Shown here: positions 32,682 through 41,724 of the stretch, piece by piece
Layout: each line of letters starts with the position of its first letter
Numbering within the stretch: position 1 is the stretch's first letter
Assembly (NCBI GenBank): GCA_045652125.1
Contig: JAZRTT010000016.1
Coordinates: 1 to 64,000, forward strand
Length of the DNA: 64,000 nucleotides
Direction of reading: 5' to 3'
Source: Avoscillospira sp045652125
Lineage (GTDB): Bacteria; Bacillota; Clostridia; Oscillospirales; Oscillospiraceae
Program-made: the position numbers and the translations under genes
Notes under the pieces: model-generated
What the model was told of the DNA's origin: nothing
What the model saw: the letters and a program-made list of their open reading frames with translations, nothing else
Databases searched by the model: none

Positions 32682-33824
32682 ATGAAACGGGTATTTTTGA
32701 TTGTATTGGATTCTTTTGGAATCGGTGCGGCACAGGATGCCGACCGGTATGGAGATGCTGATGCAAATACACTGCGGTCTTTGGCGGAGACTGCCGGATT
32801 TTCATTGCCGATGCTGCAGAAACTGGGGCTTGGAAATATAGCAGGAACACAGGGCGTTCCTCCTGTGGAACATCCGGCAGCGGCTTATGGCAGACTGCGA
32901 GAGCGATCCATGGGGAAAGATACAACTACCGGTCATTGGGAATTGGCGGGGGTTATTTCCGGGCAGCCGATGCCAACGTATCCTCACGGGTTCCCGCAGG
33001 ATATCCTCGATGCGTTTACGGAAGCTACGGGGCGGGGTGTTTTGTGCAACAAAACCTATTCCGGCACAGATGTGATCCGGGACTATGGAGAGCAGCATCG
33101 GGAAACAGGGAAGCTGATCGTCTATACGTCGGCAGATTCCGTATTTCAGGTGGCAGCCCACGAGGACGTCGTTCCCGTGGAGGAACTGTATGCGGCCTGC
33201 AAAGCGGCACGAAAGATTTTGCAGGGAGAACATGCTGTGGGCCGTGTGATCGCCAGACCCTTTGCCGGGGAATGGCCGTTTCAGCGGACACCCCGCCGGC
33301 ATGATTATTCTCTCACACCACCAAGGACCATGCTCAATGCGATTCAGGATGCCGGACAGCAGGTCATTGCGGTGGGTAAAATTTTCGATATTTTTGCCGG
33401 ATCCGGCATTACACAGGCCATCCCTACCAAGGGGAATTCAGAGGGAATGAAATGTGCCATGAGCGTGGCGGATCAGGATTTTTGCGGTCTGTGTTTTGTG
33501 AATCTGGTGGACTTTGATATGCTTTACGGTCACCGGCAGGATGCTCCGGGCTATGCACAGGCGGTGATGGAATTTGATAGCTGGCTTCCGTCTTTTTTGG
33601 AAAAAATGACAGAGGACGATGCTGTTATGTTAACCGCAGACCATGGATGTGATCCCAGCGATGCCTCCACAGATCACACCCGGGAGGATGTACCTGTGCT
33701 GGTCTGGGGGAAAGGCATTGCTCCGGTGAATCTCGGGGTTCGGGAGACATTTGCGGATGTTTCCGCCTCGGTGTGCAGGCTGCTGAACGTGCCCTTTGAA
33801 ACACCCGGTGTTTCTTTTTTATGA
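32682..33824 (+). CDS. deoB: phosphopentomutase
   Basis: 380 residues; interconverts (deoxy)ribose-1-phosphate and -5-phosphate using two Mn ions. Alkaline-phosphatase-superfamily metal motifs: LDSFGIGAAQDADRYGD (about 7-23), GKDTTTGHWE with the phospho-threonine, and TADHGCDPS...DHTREDVP near the C-terminus. It starts 1 nt after deoD, so the product of DeoD is passed to it. Confidence 0.96.
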   Translation: MKRVFLIVLDSFGIGAAQDADRYGDADANTLRSLAETAGFSLPMLQKLGLGNIAGTQGVPPVEHPAAAYGRLRERSMGKDTTTGHWELAGVISGQPMPTYPHGFPQDILDAFTEATGRGVLCNKTYSGTDVIRDYGEQHRETGKLIVYTSADSVFQVAAHEDVVPVEELYAACKAARKILQGEHAVGRVIARPFAGEWPFQRTPRRHDYSLTPPRTMLNAIQDAGQQVIAVGKIFDIFAGSGITQAIPTKGNSEGMKCAMSVADQDFCGLCFVNLVDFDMLYGHRQDAPGYAQAVMEFDSWLPSFLEKMTEDDAVMLTADHGCDPSDASTDHTREDVPVLVWGKGIAPVNLGVRETFADVSASVCRLLNVPFETPGVSFL

Positions 33825-33838
33825 CAGGAGGAATATCC

Positions 33839-34234
33839 ATGACGGCAACAGAATTGGTTCTGCAGGCGGAGGCGTCTGCGAAACGTGCCTATGCACCCTA
33901 TTCCGGGTTTTGCGTGGGTGCGGCACTTTTGTGTAAAAATGGCCGTGTTTTTCTGGGCTGCAATGTAGAAAATGCTTCCTTTTCTCCCACGATCTGTGCC
34001 GAGCGGACGGCTGTGGTCAAGGCAGTATCAGAAGGAGAGCGGGAATTTGCGGCATTGGCAGTAGCAGGCGGCAAAGATGGCGTGATCAGTGGCATCTGTC
34101 CGCCCTGCGGTGTTTGCCGTCAGGTTTTGCAGGAATTCTGCAGTGGGGATTTTCCCGTTTATCTTGGAAAAGGCGGTGGTGCTTACGAGAGCATCACCCT
34201 TGCAGATTTGCTGCCCCTTGGGTTTTCTCTTTGA
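33839..34234 (+). CDS. cdd: cytidine deaminase
   Basis: 131 residues; deaminates (deoxy)cytidine to (deoxy)uridine. Zinc site CAERTA (about 52-57, the catalytic HAE/CAE motif in its bacterial Cys form) and PCGVCRQVL (about 88-96). AGGAGG precedes the ATG at 33839. It closes the nucleoside-salvage unit. Confidence 0.95.
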   Translation: MTATELVLQAEASAKRAYAPYSGFCVGAALLCKNGRVFLGCNVENASFSPTICAERTAVVKAVSEGEREFAALAVAGGKDGVISGICPPCGVCRQVLQEFCSGDFPVYLGKGGGAYESITLADLLPLGFSL

Positions 34235-34250
34235 AAGGAGTATTTGCTCC

Positions 34251-35171
34251 ATGGAATTTTTGTATCTGCTGGAGGGGCTGCGGACCCCGGTTCTCGATCG
34301 GCTGTTCTGCCTTATTACACTCCTTGGCTCAGAACTGGTGTTTTTGGTCGTAGCAGTGGTAATGTATTGGTGTGTTAATAAATGGGAGGGGCTGTATCTG
34401 CTCAGCGTGGGCTGTTTGGGCGCTGTGGTGAACCAGTTTTTGAAGTTGGCCTGCCGGGTGCCGAGACCTTGGGTCAGAGACCCGGATTTCTCCATTGTGG
34501 AAAGTGCCCGGGGGGATGCAGCCGGTTACTCCTTTCCCTCCGGCCATACGCAGAACGCCGTGGGCACATTTGGCTGCCTTGCAATGGGAACCGGAAAAAC
34601 AGCGCTGCGTTGGCTGTTTGTGGGTTTGGCAGTTCTGACGGCTTTTTCCAGAATGTATTTAGGCGTCCATACCCCTGCGGATGTGCTGGTCTCTGTGCTC
34701 CTTGCCGGGGGGATGGTGCTGGGTCTGCGGCCGTTGTTCCGGAATTTGGAGCATACGCCCCAGAGAGGGCTCTGGATGCTTTTGGGTTTGGCGATCCTGA
34801 ACGGGCTGTTTGTTCTCTATGTGAATTTGTTTCCGTTCCCGGCAGACGTGGACCCGGTCAATCTGGAGCACGGTGCGGAAACTGCCGCCAAGCTTTTGGG
34901 CGCTGTGTTGGGTATGACTGTGGGCTATGCCATAGATATGAAATGGGTTCGGTTTAAGACAAACGGATCGATTTTGGGTCAGTGTTTGAAGTGCATTTTG
35001 GGTCTCTTGCTTCTCATTGCCATCAAGGAGGGGCTGAAGCCCGTCCTTGGCAGCAGCACATCGGCGAATGCTCTGCGCTATGGATTGATGACGGTATTTG
35101 CCAGCGGTATTTGGCCTATGACGTTTTCGGTTTTGGGGAAATCGGGAAGAAAGAGGAAAGATAAATCGTGA
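34251..35171 (+). CDS. PAP2-family membrane phosphatase
   Basis: 306 residues with eight or so helices. The three acid-phosphatase motifs are present: K-x6-RPR as KLACRVPRPW, YSFPSGHTQ, and SRMYLGVHTPADV. It acts on lipid phosphates such as phosphatidate or undecaprenyl pyrophosphate at the outer face. The start at 34251 has AAAGGAG upstream; the open frame extending back into cdd has none. The C-terminal 100 residues add further helices and a basic tail. Confidence 0.88.
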   Translation: MEFLYLLEGLRTPVLDRLFCLITLLGSELVFLVVAVVMYWCVNKWEGLYLLSVGCLGAVVNQFLKLACRVPRPWVRDPDFSIVESARGDAAGYSFPSGHTQNAVGTFGCLAMGTGKTALRWLFVGLAVLTAFSRMYLGVHTPADVLVSVLLAGGMVLGLRPLFRNLEHTPQRGLWMLLGLAILNGLFVLYVNLFPFPADVDPVNLEHGAETAAKLLGAVLGMTVGYAIDMKWVRFKTNGSILGQCLKCILGLLLLIAIKEGLKPVLGSSTSANALRYGLMTVFASGIWPMTFSVLGKSGRKRKDKS

Positions 35172-36109
35172 TGATATGGATGTTGTCAGGCCTTCTTTTG
35201 TGCCTGTTTTTGGTGGGATTTGGTGCATTTGTCTATACATTTGTCCGTCGCCCCATCCCGGATTCTGCTACGGAAGAAGGGCGCAAAGCCGGAGGCTGGG
35301 AGGCTTATACTGCTCAGATCGTAAGCGGGACGCAATGGCTTTCGAAGCAGGAAGTCAAGCCTGTGCAGGTGATCAGTTACGATGGGAAATGTCTCTATGG
35401 CCGGTTTGTTGCCAGGGAAAACGCCAAAGGTACGATTTTGTTTGTTCATGGCTATCGGTCGCACTTTACCATAGATTTTTCGGCCTCCATGGAGTTCTAT
35501 CACCGATTGGGCTATCATGCCCTTTACTGTGACCAGAGAGCTACGGGAAAGTCGGAGGGCAACGTCCTGACATTTGGAATAAAAGAGCACAAGGATGTGC
35601 TGTCGTGGGTGACCTATTTGGGGCTTATGCTGGGGCAGGAGCATCCGATCTTTCTTGCAGGTGTTTCCATGGGCGCCGCTACGGTGCTGATGGCATCCGG
35701 TATGGAATTTCCGGCCAATGTCCGCGGCATCATTGCCGACTGCGGCTTTACCTCTCCGGGTGACCAGCTGCGGTATCTGCTGAAGGCAAAGTATCATCTG
35801 CCTGCCGGGATGGCAGCGGTTCTTGATTTTTATGCCAGAGTGTTCGGAAGATTCTCCATTGACCAATGGTCGGCGGTGGATGCCGTGAAACAGGCAAAAT
35901 ACCCCGTGATTCTTTTTCACGGGCTTGCAGATAAGTTGGTGCCGAGTGAAATGTCCCAGCGGGTCTATGATGCCTGCACAGGAAAAAAACGTCTGGAGCT
36001 TTTTGAAGATGCGGGACACGGTGTCAGCTATCTTGTGGATACACAGCGGTATCAAAAGGCGTTAATTGAATTTTTGGAAGAAAACAACCCCGGTGAGGAG
36101 CAAAAATGA
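35171..36109 (+). CDS. alpha/beta hydrolase with N-terminal membrane anchor
   Basis: 312 residues. One N-terminal helix (WMLSGLLLCLFLVGFGAFVYTF) is followed by an alpha/beta hydrolase: oxyanion HGYRS, nucleophile elbow AGVSMGAAT (Ser near 159), acid region HGLADKLVP and DAGHGVSY with the catalytic His. It resembles the YqkD/BAAT-like membrane hydrolases. Its ATG overlaps the PAP2 stop and its own stop overlaps the GNAT start, so the three form one unit. Confidence 0.85.
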   Translation: MIWMLSGLLLCLFLVGFGAFVYTFVRRPIPDSATEEGRKAGGWEAYTAQIVSGTQWLSKQEVKPVQVISYDGKCLYGRFVARENAKGTILFVHGYRSHFTIDFSASMEFYHRLGYHALYCDQRATGKSEGNVLTFGIKEHKDVLSWVTYLGLMLGQEHPIFLAGVSMGAATVLMASGMEFPANVRGIIADCGFTSPGDQLRYLLKAKYHLPAGMAAVLDFYARVFGRFSIDQWSAVDAVKQAKYPVILFHGLADKLVPSEMSQRVYDACTGKKRLELFEDAGHGVSYLVDTQRYQKALIEFLEENNPGEEQK

Positions 36110-36636
36110 TACGAAAAGCAACGCTGCAGGATGTACCTGCCATTTTGGAGATCTATCGGCCTTATATTGAACATACAGCCTATACATTTGAATATGAAGT
36201 CCCTTCAGAAGCAAGCTTTCAGGAGAGATTTCTTCGTATTTCTTCCGATCATCCATGGTTGGTGTGGGAAGAAAACGCAGAGGTTCTGGGCTATGCCTAT
36301 GGGGAACGGGCCTTTGTCCGGGCCGGCTATGCATGGGATGCGGATCTTGCGATCTATCTTCGTTCCGATGCCCGGGGAAAGGGAATCGGAAGAAAACTCT
36401 ATGAGGCAGTGGAGGATATTCTAAGGCGTCAGGGCTACTTTGTGGCCTATGGTGTGGTGACTTCAGCCAACGAGGGAAGCTGTGCGTTCCACAAGGCCAT
36501 GGGCTACGAAAAGACTGCAGAATTTCCCCGGTGCGGTTGGAAATTCGGGAAATGGTACGGTACGATTTGGTTTGAAAAACGGCTTCGGGAGGGGCTTCCT
36601 CAGACCCCGCCGGTCAGTTGGCAGACACTTGAATAA
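36106..36636 (+). CDS. GNAT N-acetyltransferase (PAT/YncA-like)
   Basis: 176 residues with GNAT motif A in RSDARGKGIGRKLYEAV (about 86-102) and the opening IRKATLQDVPAILEIYRPYIEHTAYTFEYEVPS, which is the hallmark of phosphinothricin/methionine-sulfone acetyltransferases. It acetylates an amino group of a small molecule; natural substrate not known. Overlaps the preceding hydrolase gene by 4 nt. Confidence 0.9.
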   Translation: MIRKATLQDVPAILEIYRPYIEHTAYTFEYEVPSEASFQERFLRISSDHPWLVWEENAEVLGYAYGERAFVRAGYAWDADLAIYLRSDARGKGIGRKLYEAVEDILRRQGYFVAYGVVTSANEGSCAFHKAMGYEKTAEFPRCGWKFGKWYGTIWFEKRLREGLPQTPPVSWQTLE

Positions 36637-36679
36637 AGAAAAGGAAGCCATCCCAAAGGGTGGCTTCCTTTTCTTTATT
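36633..36679. terminator. long bidirectional terminator
   Basis: A stem of about 19 bp (AATAAAGAAAAGGAAGCCA with its complement) plus CCC/GGG around AAA separates two convergent genes and includes both stop codons. Confidence 0.9.
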
Positions 36680-37415
36680 CCGGTACGACATAGGCGGCAT
36701 TGGCATATCCCACGAGATCTTTATAGCGGACGGCATACCAGTTGCCGCTTTCTCCCAAAATGGTCAAGGGATCTCCGTTTTCCGCTTGCGTCAGGATCGG
36801 GGAATCGGTTGTGGGAAGTTCCCGGATATTCAGCCTGCCCCATTGGACGGAGACCCGTCCCTGACGGGCAGGAGCAGGCTCAAGGAAGGGAACGCCGAAA
36901 TATTCCGTCACACCAAGAGACAGGGCTTTGGCAATGGCATCCAAATTGTTTTCGATCCACATGGCGTCTTCCCGGTTGTCATGATATCCAAGCTCCGCCA
37001 AAACGGCAGGGGCAACGGTCCTTCGAACTTCACCGATATTCACTGTGGGCAACGCCTGCACCCGATCCGGCAGGGGGTAGATGGGCTTGAGATTATCCAC
37101 CAAAATCTCTGCCATACGAAGGCTGTTGGCGCTGCCGGGATAATAGTAGATATCGATCCCCCGATAGGCCCCCTCTGCACCGACCGGGGCTGCATTGGAG
37201 TGAAGTGCCAGATGAAAATCGTAGCTGCCCTCATTGGATTGCCGGATGGCTGCTGCTGCATTTTGCAGAGGGTCGTTTCGGGTGACCTCGATGCCGCTGG
37301 CCAGCAGATAAGGTTCCATTCGGTCTGCCAGCTGATTCATCCAATATTCTTCGTTGCCGGTGGTGATATAGGGATTGAATTCCTGTGTAGAGGGGCTTAA
37401 AAACAGTTTTGGCAT
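36675..37415 (-). CDS. N-acetylmuramoyl-L-alanine amidase with SH3 domain
   Basis: 246 residues. An Amidase_3 domain (about 1-165) shows LSPSTQEFN at the N-terminus, LALHSNAAP (zinc His) and LAELGYHDNREDAMWI with the catalytic Glu. A bacterial SH3 domain follows (about 180-246, LNIRELPTTDSPILTQAENGD...WYAVRY). It cleaves the amide link of peptidoglycan stem peptides. There is no signal peptide from the chosen ATG (GGCGGG upstream), as in CwlC-type amidases released on mother-cell lysis. Confidence 0.85.
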   Translation of the reverse strand: MPKLFLSPSTQEFNPYITTGNEEYWMNQLADRMEPYLLASGIEVTRNDPLQNAAAAIRQSNEGSYDFHLALHSNAAPVGAEGAYRGIDIYYYPGSANSLRMAEILVDNLKPIYPLPDRVQALPTVNIGEVRRTVAPAVLAELGYHDNREDAMWIENNLDAIAKALSLGVTEYFGVPFLEPAPARQGRVSVQWGRLNIRELPTTDSPILTQAENGDPLTILGESGNWYAVRYKDLVGYANAAYVVPE

Positions 37416-37518
37416 ATGCATCCCGCCTTTCTCTTCATATCTATGCGGCAAGGTTGTTGTTTACAACCAAGGTCAATGTGTGATATGATAATCGAACTGA
37501 AAGAAGGGCGGCGTTTCA

Positions 37519-38490
37519 ATGCAGTACATTGTTCTGGATATGGAATGGAATCAGCCTTGGCCGGGTACCTACGCGGCTAAGCGAGTACTTCCGGTGAAGT
37601 TTCGGGGTGAAGTGATTCAGATTGGCGCTGTCCGGCTCACAGACCGGCAGATCGTAGGGGATGAATTTCAGGTTTTCATCAAGCCCAAGGTCTATCGGAA
37701 ACTGAACAAAAAGATATCCAGCCTCACGGGTATCAAAGATTCTCAACTGGAGCAGTACGGTGTTCCTTTCCCTGAAGCGATGGAACAATTCCGGGAATGG
37801 TGCGGAGAGGACTGCGTATTCCTCACCTGGGGCTTTGATGATATTGGAATACTAAAGGAGAATATGGCACTCCACGGTCTTGCGGACGATTGGGTGGACT
37901 GTTGGTACAATGCCCAGATGATCTATAACGCGCAGACAGACGGGGCTACTGCCCAGAAAGCGTTGAAAACAGCCATGCAGATGTCCGGCGTAGAACCTAC
38001 CAGACCGGCGCATGATGCCCTGGGAGATGCATATCATACCGCGATTGTCTGTTCCCGTCTGGATCTGCCCCGGGGAATGGCAGAATATGGCAAAGCGGTG
38101 GAAACGTACGAAAACGGTTTTCATGGGGCAGAACTGCCCAAATGTATCAGCCGCAGAGTGTACCATGGATTTGAGAATAAGGAAACAGCTTTGCAGACAC
38201 TTGGGCACAAGGAAAACCTGTGCCCCAAATGCAGGGCGGTTATGACCCATGATAAGTGGGTGACACAGCAAAGCAAGCGTTACATGACCATGTGCCATTG
38301 TCCGGAACACGGCAATTTTCTGCTCCGGGTTCGGTTGGCGGCAGAGGAGGACGGAAGCATCAAGGCCAGCCGCCTGATCTATGAGGGCAGTTCCGATGCC
38401 GCCCGGAGTTACCAAACGTTGATTGCCAAGCCCAAGGTACGCAAACATACCGGAAGAAGGAACAGCAATGGGAAAAGGCAGCAAAACTAG
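37519..38490 (+). CDS. DEDDh exonuclease (KapD/ERI-1-like) with C-terminal zinc-ribbon
   Basis: 323 residues. Exonuclease motifs: VLDMEWNQ (D/E of ExoI, about 5-12), a TWGFDD ExoII region and HDALGDAYHT (ExoIII, about 177-186). About residues 230-260 hold CPKCRAV...CHCPEHG, a possible zinc-binding module, then a basic tail. KapD and ERI-1 relatives degrade RNA 3' ends. Lone gene with a terminator at its end. Confidence 0.82.
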   Translation: MQYIVLDMEWNQPWPGTYAAKRVLPVKFRGEVIQIGAVRLTDRQIVGDEFQVFIKPKVYRKLNKKISSLTGIKDSQLEQYGVPFPEAMEQFREWCGEDCVFLTWGFDDIGILKENMALHGLADDWVDCWYNAQMIYNAQTDGATAQKALKTAMQMSGVEPTRPAHDALGDAYHTAIVCSRLDLPRGMAEYGKAVETYENGFHGAELPKCISRRVYHGFENKETALQTLGHKENLCPKCRAVMTHDKWVTQQSKRYMTMCHCPEHGNFLLRVRLAAEEDGSIKASRLIYEGSSDAARSYQTLIAKPKVRKHTGRRNSNGKRQQN

Positions 38491-38506
38491 ATGTGGCTGC
38501 CTTTTG
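38473..38506 (+). terminator. intrinsic terminator
   Basis: AAAAGGCAGC and GCTGCCTTTT flank a 13-nt loop across the exonuclease stop codon. Confidence 0.7.
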
Positions 38507-38667
38507 TACAAGAGCAACACCCCAGTGTTCAGGAATGCAGGCAATTGTCCGGCAGTCGTCTGCGGAATGACCGGCCAGAGGCTATCCTCCCCAGAGAGGG
38601 TGGCCTCTGTCTGCTGTCGGTGTAGGACCGATGTGCTGCGAAAACAGAAAGTTTTGGGAGGATTGCG

Positions 38668-39687
38668 ATGAAAATAGGGAAAATACTGTCCTTGGGGTTG
38701 ATTTTACTTCTGCTGACTGCCTGCGGAATGCCGGCGGAACCGGTACTGTCAGGAGACGGCCTGACGGTGCATTTTCTGGACGTTGGGCAGGCAGATTGTG
38801 TGCTTTTGCAGTGCGGCGGAGAAAATATGCTCATTGACGGGGGAAATGTGGACGATTCCCAAATGGTGGTGTCTTATCTTCGGGACCAAGGGATAAGCGG
38901 CCTGGATCTGATGGTCAATACCCACGCCCATGAGGATCATGTGGGTGGATTGCCGGCGGTGTTGTCTGCATTTGAGACGGAAGCCCTGTGGTGTCCCGTT
39001 TCGTCCTATGACAGCCGGTGCTTTGAGGACTTTTTACATTGTGCGGATCAACAGGGGCTGGATTTGGTCTGCCCCGACCCGGGAGACATTTTTGCTCTCG
39101 GTTCGGCACAGGTTACCGTTTTTGGCCCGATTCGGGATGATTATGATACCAACGATACCTCCATTGTTTTGCGTGTGGATTACGGAGAAACGGCGTTTCT
39201 CTTTTCCGGGGACGCGGAGACCGAAGCGGAGAATGATATTCTCAATGCAGGATTTGACATATCGGCGACTGTGGTCAAAGCCGGACATCATGGAAGCAGT
39301 ACATCCAACGGCTACCGCTGGCTCCGGGAAGCGAATGGTGCCTATGCCGTCATTTCCGTGGGGACCGATAATACCTACGGTCATCCCCATGAGGAGGTCC
39401 TTTCCCGCTTCCGGGATGCGGATATGATCGTTTACCGCACAGACCTGCAGGGGCATATCGTCTGCAGCTCTGACGGGACAAATGTATCGTTCCTGACAGG
39501 AAAGGAAGTCCAGACCACCAATCCGACAGAAACACAGGACGTATGGTTCATTGGGAACCGAAATTCCAAAAAACTCCATCTGCCCACTTGCAGCGGCCTG
39601 CCTGCGGAAGAAAACAGGGTGGGATTTGCTTCTGCCGATGCAGCCTTTGCGCAAGGATACGAACCTTGCGGAACCTGCATGAAATAA
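38668..39687 (+). CDS. ComEC-like metallo-beta-lactamase lipoprotein with Ada-type metal domain
   Basis: 339 residues. Lipoprotein signal with lipobox LTAC (Cys about 19), then a metallo-hydrolase domain like the C-terminal domain of ComEC: FLDVGQADC, THAHEDHVGG, SGDAETEAE and KAGHHGSSTS. The last about 45 residues (FIGNRNSKKLHLPTC...GYEPCGTCMK) form an Ada-like metal-binding module. It probably acts on nucleic acid or nucleotide outside the membrane. GGGAGG precedes the ATG. Confidence 0.85.
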   Translation: MKIGKILSLGLILLLLTACGMPAEPVLSGDGLTVHFLDVGQADCVLLQCGGENMLIDGGNVDDSQMVVSYLRDQGISGLDLMVNTHAHEDHVGGLPAVLSAFETEALWCPVSSYDSRCFEDFLHCADQQGLDLVCPDPGDIFALGSAQVTVFGPIRDDYDTNDTSIVLRVDYGETAFLFSGDAETEAENDILNAGFDISATVVKAGHHGSSTSNGYRWLREANGAYAVISVGTDNTYGHPHEEVLSRFRDADMIVYRTDLQGHIVCSSDGTNVSFLTGKEVQTTNPTETQDVWFIGNRNSKKLHLPTCSGLPAEENRVGFASADAAFAQGYEPCGTCMK

Positions 39688-39699
39688 CGGAAAAAATGA

Positions 39700-39728
39700 T
39701 TGTTTTTCCACAAGAAATATTGTAAAAT
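39700..39728 (+). promoter_or_regulatory. promoter candidate for C-GCAxxG/gpmI
   Basis: TTGTTT (39700-39705) and TAAAAT (39723-39728), 17-nt spacer. Confidence 0.5.
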
Positions 39729-39764
39729 AAGCAATTGAGAATAAGCAAAGAAAGGTGTGGTTCC

Positions 39765-40133
39765 ATGTCTTGTGCAGAAACAGCCTCTTCCCTCCACGAA
39801 AAGGGCTGCAACTGCTGCCAGGCGGTCATTATGAGCTGCTGTGAAAAATTCGGACTTGAACAGGAACAGGCCTATGCCCTGGGCGCCTTCTTCGGTGCCG
39901 GTATGCGCACAGGGGAAGTCTGCGGTGCCGTCTCCGGTGCCCTTATGGGGCTGGGACTGAAGTACGGGGATGAAAACAATCGCCAATGCGGAAAATCACG
40001 GGAATTTCTTCAGGCGTTTCGAGATGCGTTTGGCACGCTTTTGTGCCGGGAGATTCTGGCACAGCATGAGAAAAAAATATGCCCTGTGCTGATCAATTTT
40101 GCAGCAAAGTATTTGGAGGATGAATTGAAATGA
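39765..40133 (+). CDS. C-GCAxxG-C-C family putative redox protein
   Basis: 122 residues with conserved cysteines of this family: KGCNCCQAV (about 14-22), CC near 26, GAFFGAGMRTGEVCGAVSGALMGLG (about 45-70) and later single cysteines. Members are thought to bind metal or act in redox chemistry; none is well defined biochemically. The start at 39765 has AAAGGTG upstream. It overlaps gpmI by 4 nt. Confidence 0.82.
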   Translation: MSCAETASSLHEKGCNCCQAVIMSCCEKFGLEQEQAYALGAFFGAGMRTGEVCGAVSGALMGLGLKYGDENNRQCGKSREFLQAFRDAFGTLLCREILAQHEKKICPVLINFAAKYLEDELK

Positions 40134-41689
40134 AAAAACCCATTGTACTGGTGATTATGGATGGCGTCGGCCGCGGTGACGGCGGCGCAGGTGATGCGGT
40201 AAAGGTTGCCAATACCCCCAATCTGGATCGGCTTCTGGCAGAGTGTCCTTCCACATGGCTCAAGGCACACGGTACTGCCGTCGGCCTGCCCAGCGATGAG
40301 GATATGGGCAACTCTGAAGTGGGCCACAACGCATTGGGCTGCGGCCAGATCTATTCCCAGGGTGCCAAGCTGGTAGGCGAAAGCATTGAAAACGGCACAT
40401 TGTTTACATCTGCCACATGGCAGGAGCTGACCCAAAACGCTGCGGACAAGGCCATGCATTTTATCGGCCTGCTCTCCGACGGCAATGTACATTCCAATAT
40501 TTCTCATCTGCTTGCCCTGCTGCGGCAGGCCAAAGCGGATGGTGTAAAGAAGGCATACTGCCACATTTTGCTGGATGGACGTGATGTACCGGCCACCTCT
40601 GCCCTGGAGTATGTAGCCCGGCTGGAAGCGGTGCTTGCCGAGTTGTCTGATGATACCCATGATTACAAGATCGCATCCGGCGGCGGCCGTATGCAGGTGA
40701 CCATGGATCGTTATGAGGCCAATTGGTCTATGGTGGAAACCGGCTGGCGTACCCATGTTCAGGCCCTTGGCAGACAGTTTGCCTCTGCTGCCGAAGCCAT
40801 TGAGACCTATCGTACCGAACTGGGCTGTATCGATCAGGATCTGCCGGCCTTCGTGGTTGCAAGAAACGGTCATCCTGTGGCCGGCATCGAAAACGGCGAC
40901 AGCGTGGTGCTGTTCAACTTCCGCGGTGACCGTGCGCAGGAGATCTCTCTGGCCTTTGACCGCAAGGATTTTGACAAGTTTGACCGGGGCGGTTACACCG
41001 GCGTGAAGTTTGCCGGTATGCTCCAGTATGACGGCGACCTGAATATCCCCGAGCATTATCTGGTACAGCCTCCTGTGATCACCAACACCCTGACGGAAGT
41101 TCTGTGTGCCCACGGCATCCGGGAATATGCCCTGTCCGAGACCCAGAAGTACGGCCATGTGACCTATTTCTGGAATGGCAACCGATCCGGCAAGGTGGAT
41201 GAAGATCTGGAAGTCTATGAGGAGATCCCCTCCGATGTGATCCCCTTCGATCAGGCACCTGCCATGAAGGCGGTAGAGATCACCGAAAAAATGGTGGAAA
41301 ATATGGCCTCCGGGAAATTTGACTTCTTACGCTGCAACTTCCCCAACGGTGACATGGTAGGCCACACCGGTTCCATGGAAGCTGTTGTTTCGGCAATGGA
41401 ATGTGTAGATGCGGGTCTGGGAAAGATTCTGGAAGCAGCGAAGAAGTACGGCTATACGGTCTGTATTACAGCCGACCATGGCAATGCCGACCAGATGACC
41501 GAGACCAAGAAGGGCAAAACTTCTGTCCGTACTGCCCATTCTCTGAACCCGGTTCCTTTTATCATCTGGGATGCGGATACCCGGTATGAGCTGAAGGACG
41601 GCGACTACGGCCTTGCCAACGTGGCTCCCACCATCGTAAAGATGATGGGCTTCGAAGCCCCTGCCTGCTGGGAAGAGAGCATGATCTAA
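40130..41689 (+). CDS. gpmI: 2,3-bisphosphoglycerate-independent phosphoglycerate mutase
   Basis: 519 residues; glycolytic interconversion of 3- and 2-phosphoglycerate with two Mn ions. The N-terminal metal motif is VIMDGVG, with the phosphoserine in GNSEVGHNALG (about 62), LLDGRDVP, RGDRAQE, and the C-terminal GHTGS and TADHGNADQM metal ligands. Strong codon bias suggests high expression. Coupled to the redox-protein gene. Confidence 0.97.
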   Translation: MKKPIVLVIMDGVGRGDGGAGDAVKVANTPNLDRLLAECPSTWLKAHGTAVGLPSDEDMGNSEVGHNALGCGQIYSQGAKLVGESIENGTLFTSATWQELTQNAADKAMHFIGLLSDGNVHSNISHLLALLRQAKADGVKKAYCHILLDGRDVPATSALEYVARLEAVLAELSDDTHDYKIASGGGRMQVTMDRYEANWSMVETGWRTHVQALGRQFASAAEAIETYRTELGCIDQDLPAFVVARNGHPVAGIENGDSVVLFNFRGDRAQEISLAFDRKDFDKFDRGGYTGVKFAGMLQYDGDLNIPEHYLVQPPVITNTLTEVLCAHGIREYALSETQKYGHVTYFWNGNRSGKVDEDLEVYEEIPSDVIPFDQAPAMKAVEITEKMVENMASGKFDFLRCNFPNGDMVGHTGSMEAVVSAMECVDAGLGKILEAAKKYGYTVCITADHGNADQMTETKKGKTSVRTAHSLNPVPFIIWDADTRYELKDGDYGLANVAPTIVKMMGFEAPACWEESMI

Positions 41690-41724
41690 AAAAACAGGAG
41701 CTGCTGCGGCAGCTCCTGTTTTTA
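41688..41724. terminator. bidirectional terminator
   Basis: AAAAACAGGAGCTGC and GCAGCTCCTGTTTTT around TGCG, between convergent gpmI and recG and overlapping both stop regions. Confidence 0.88.
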
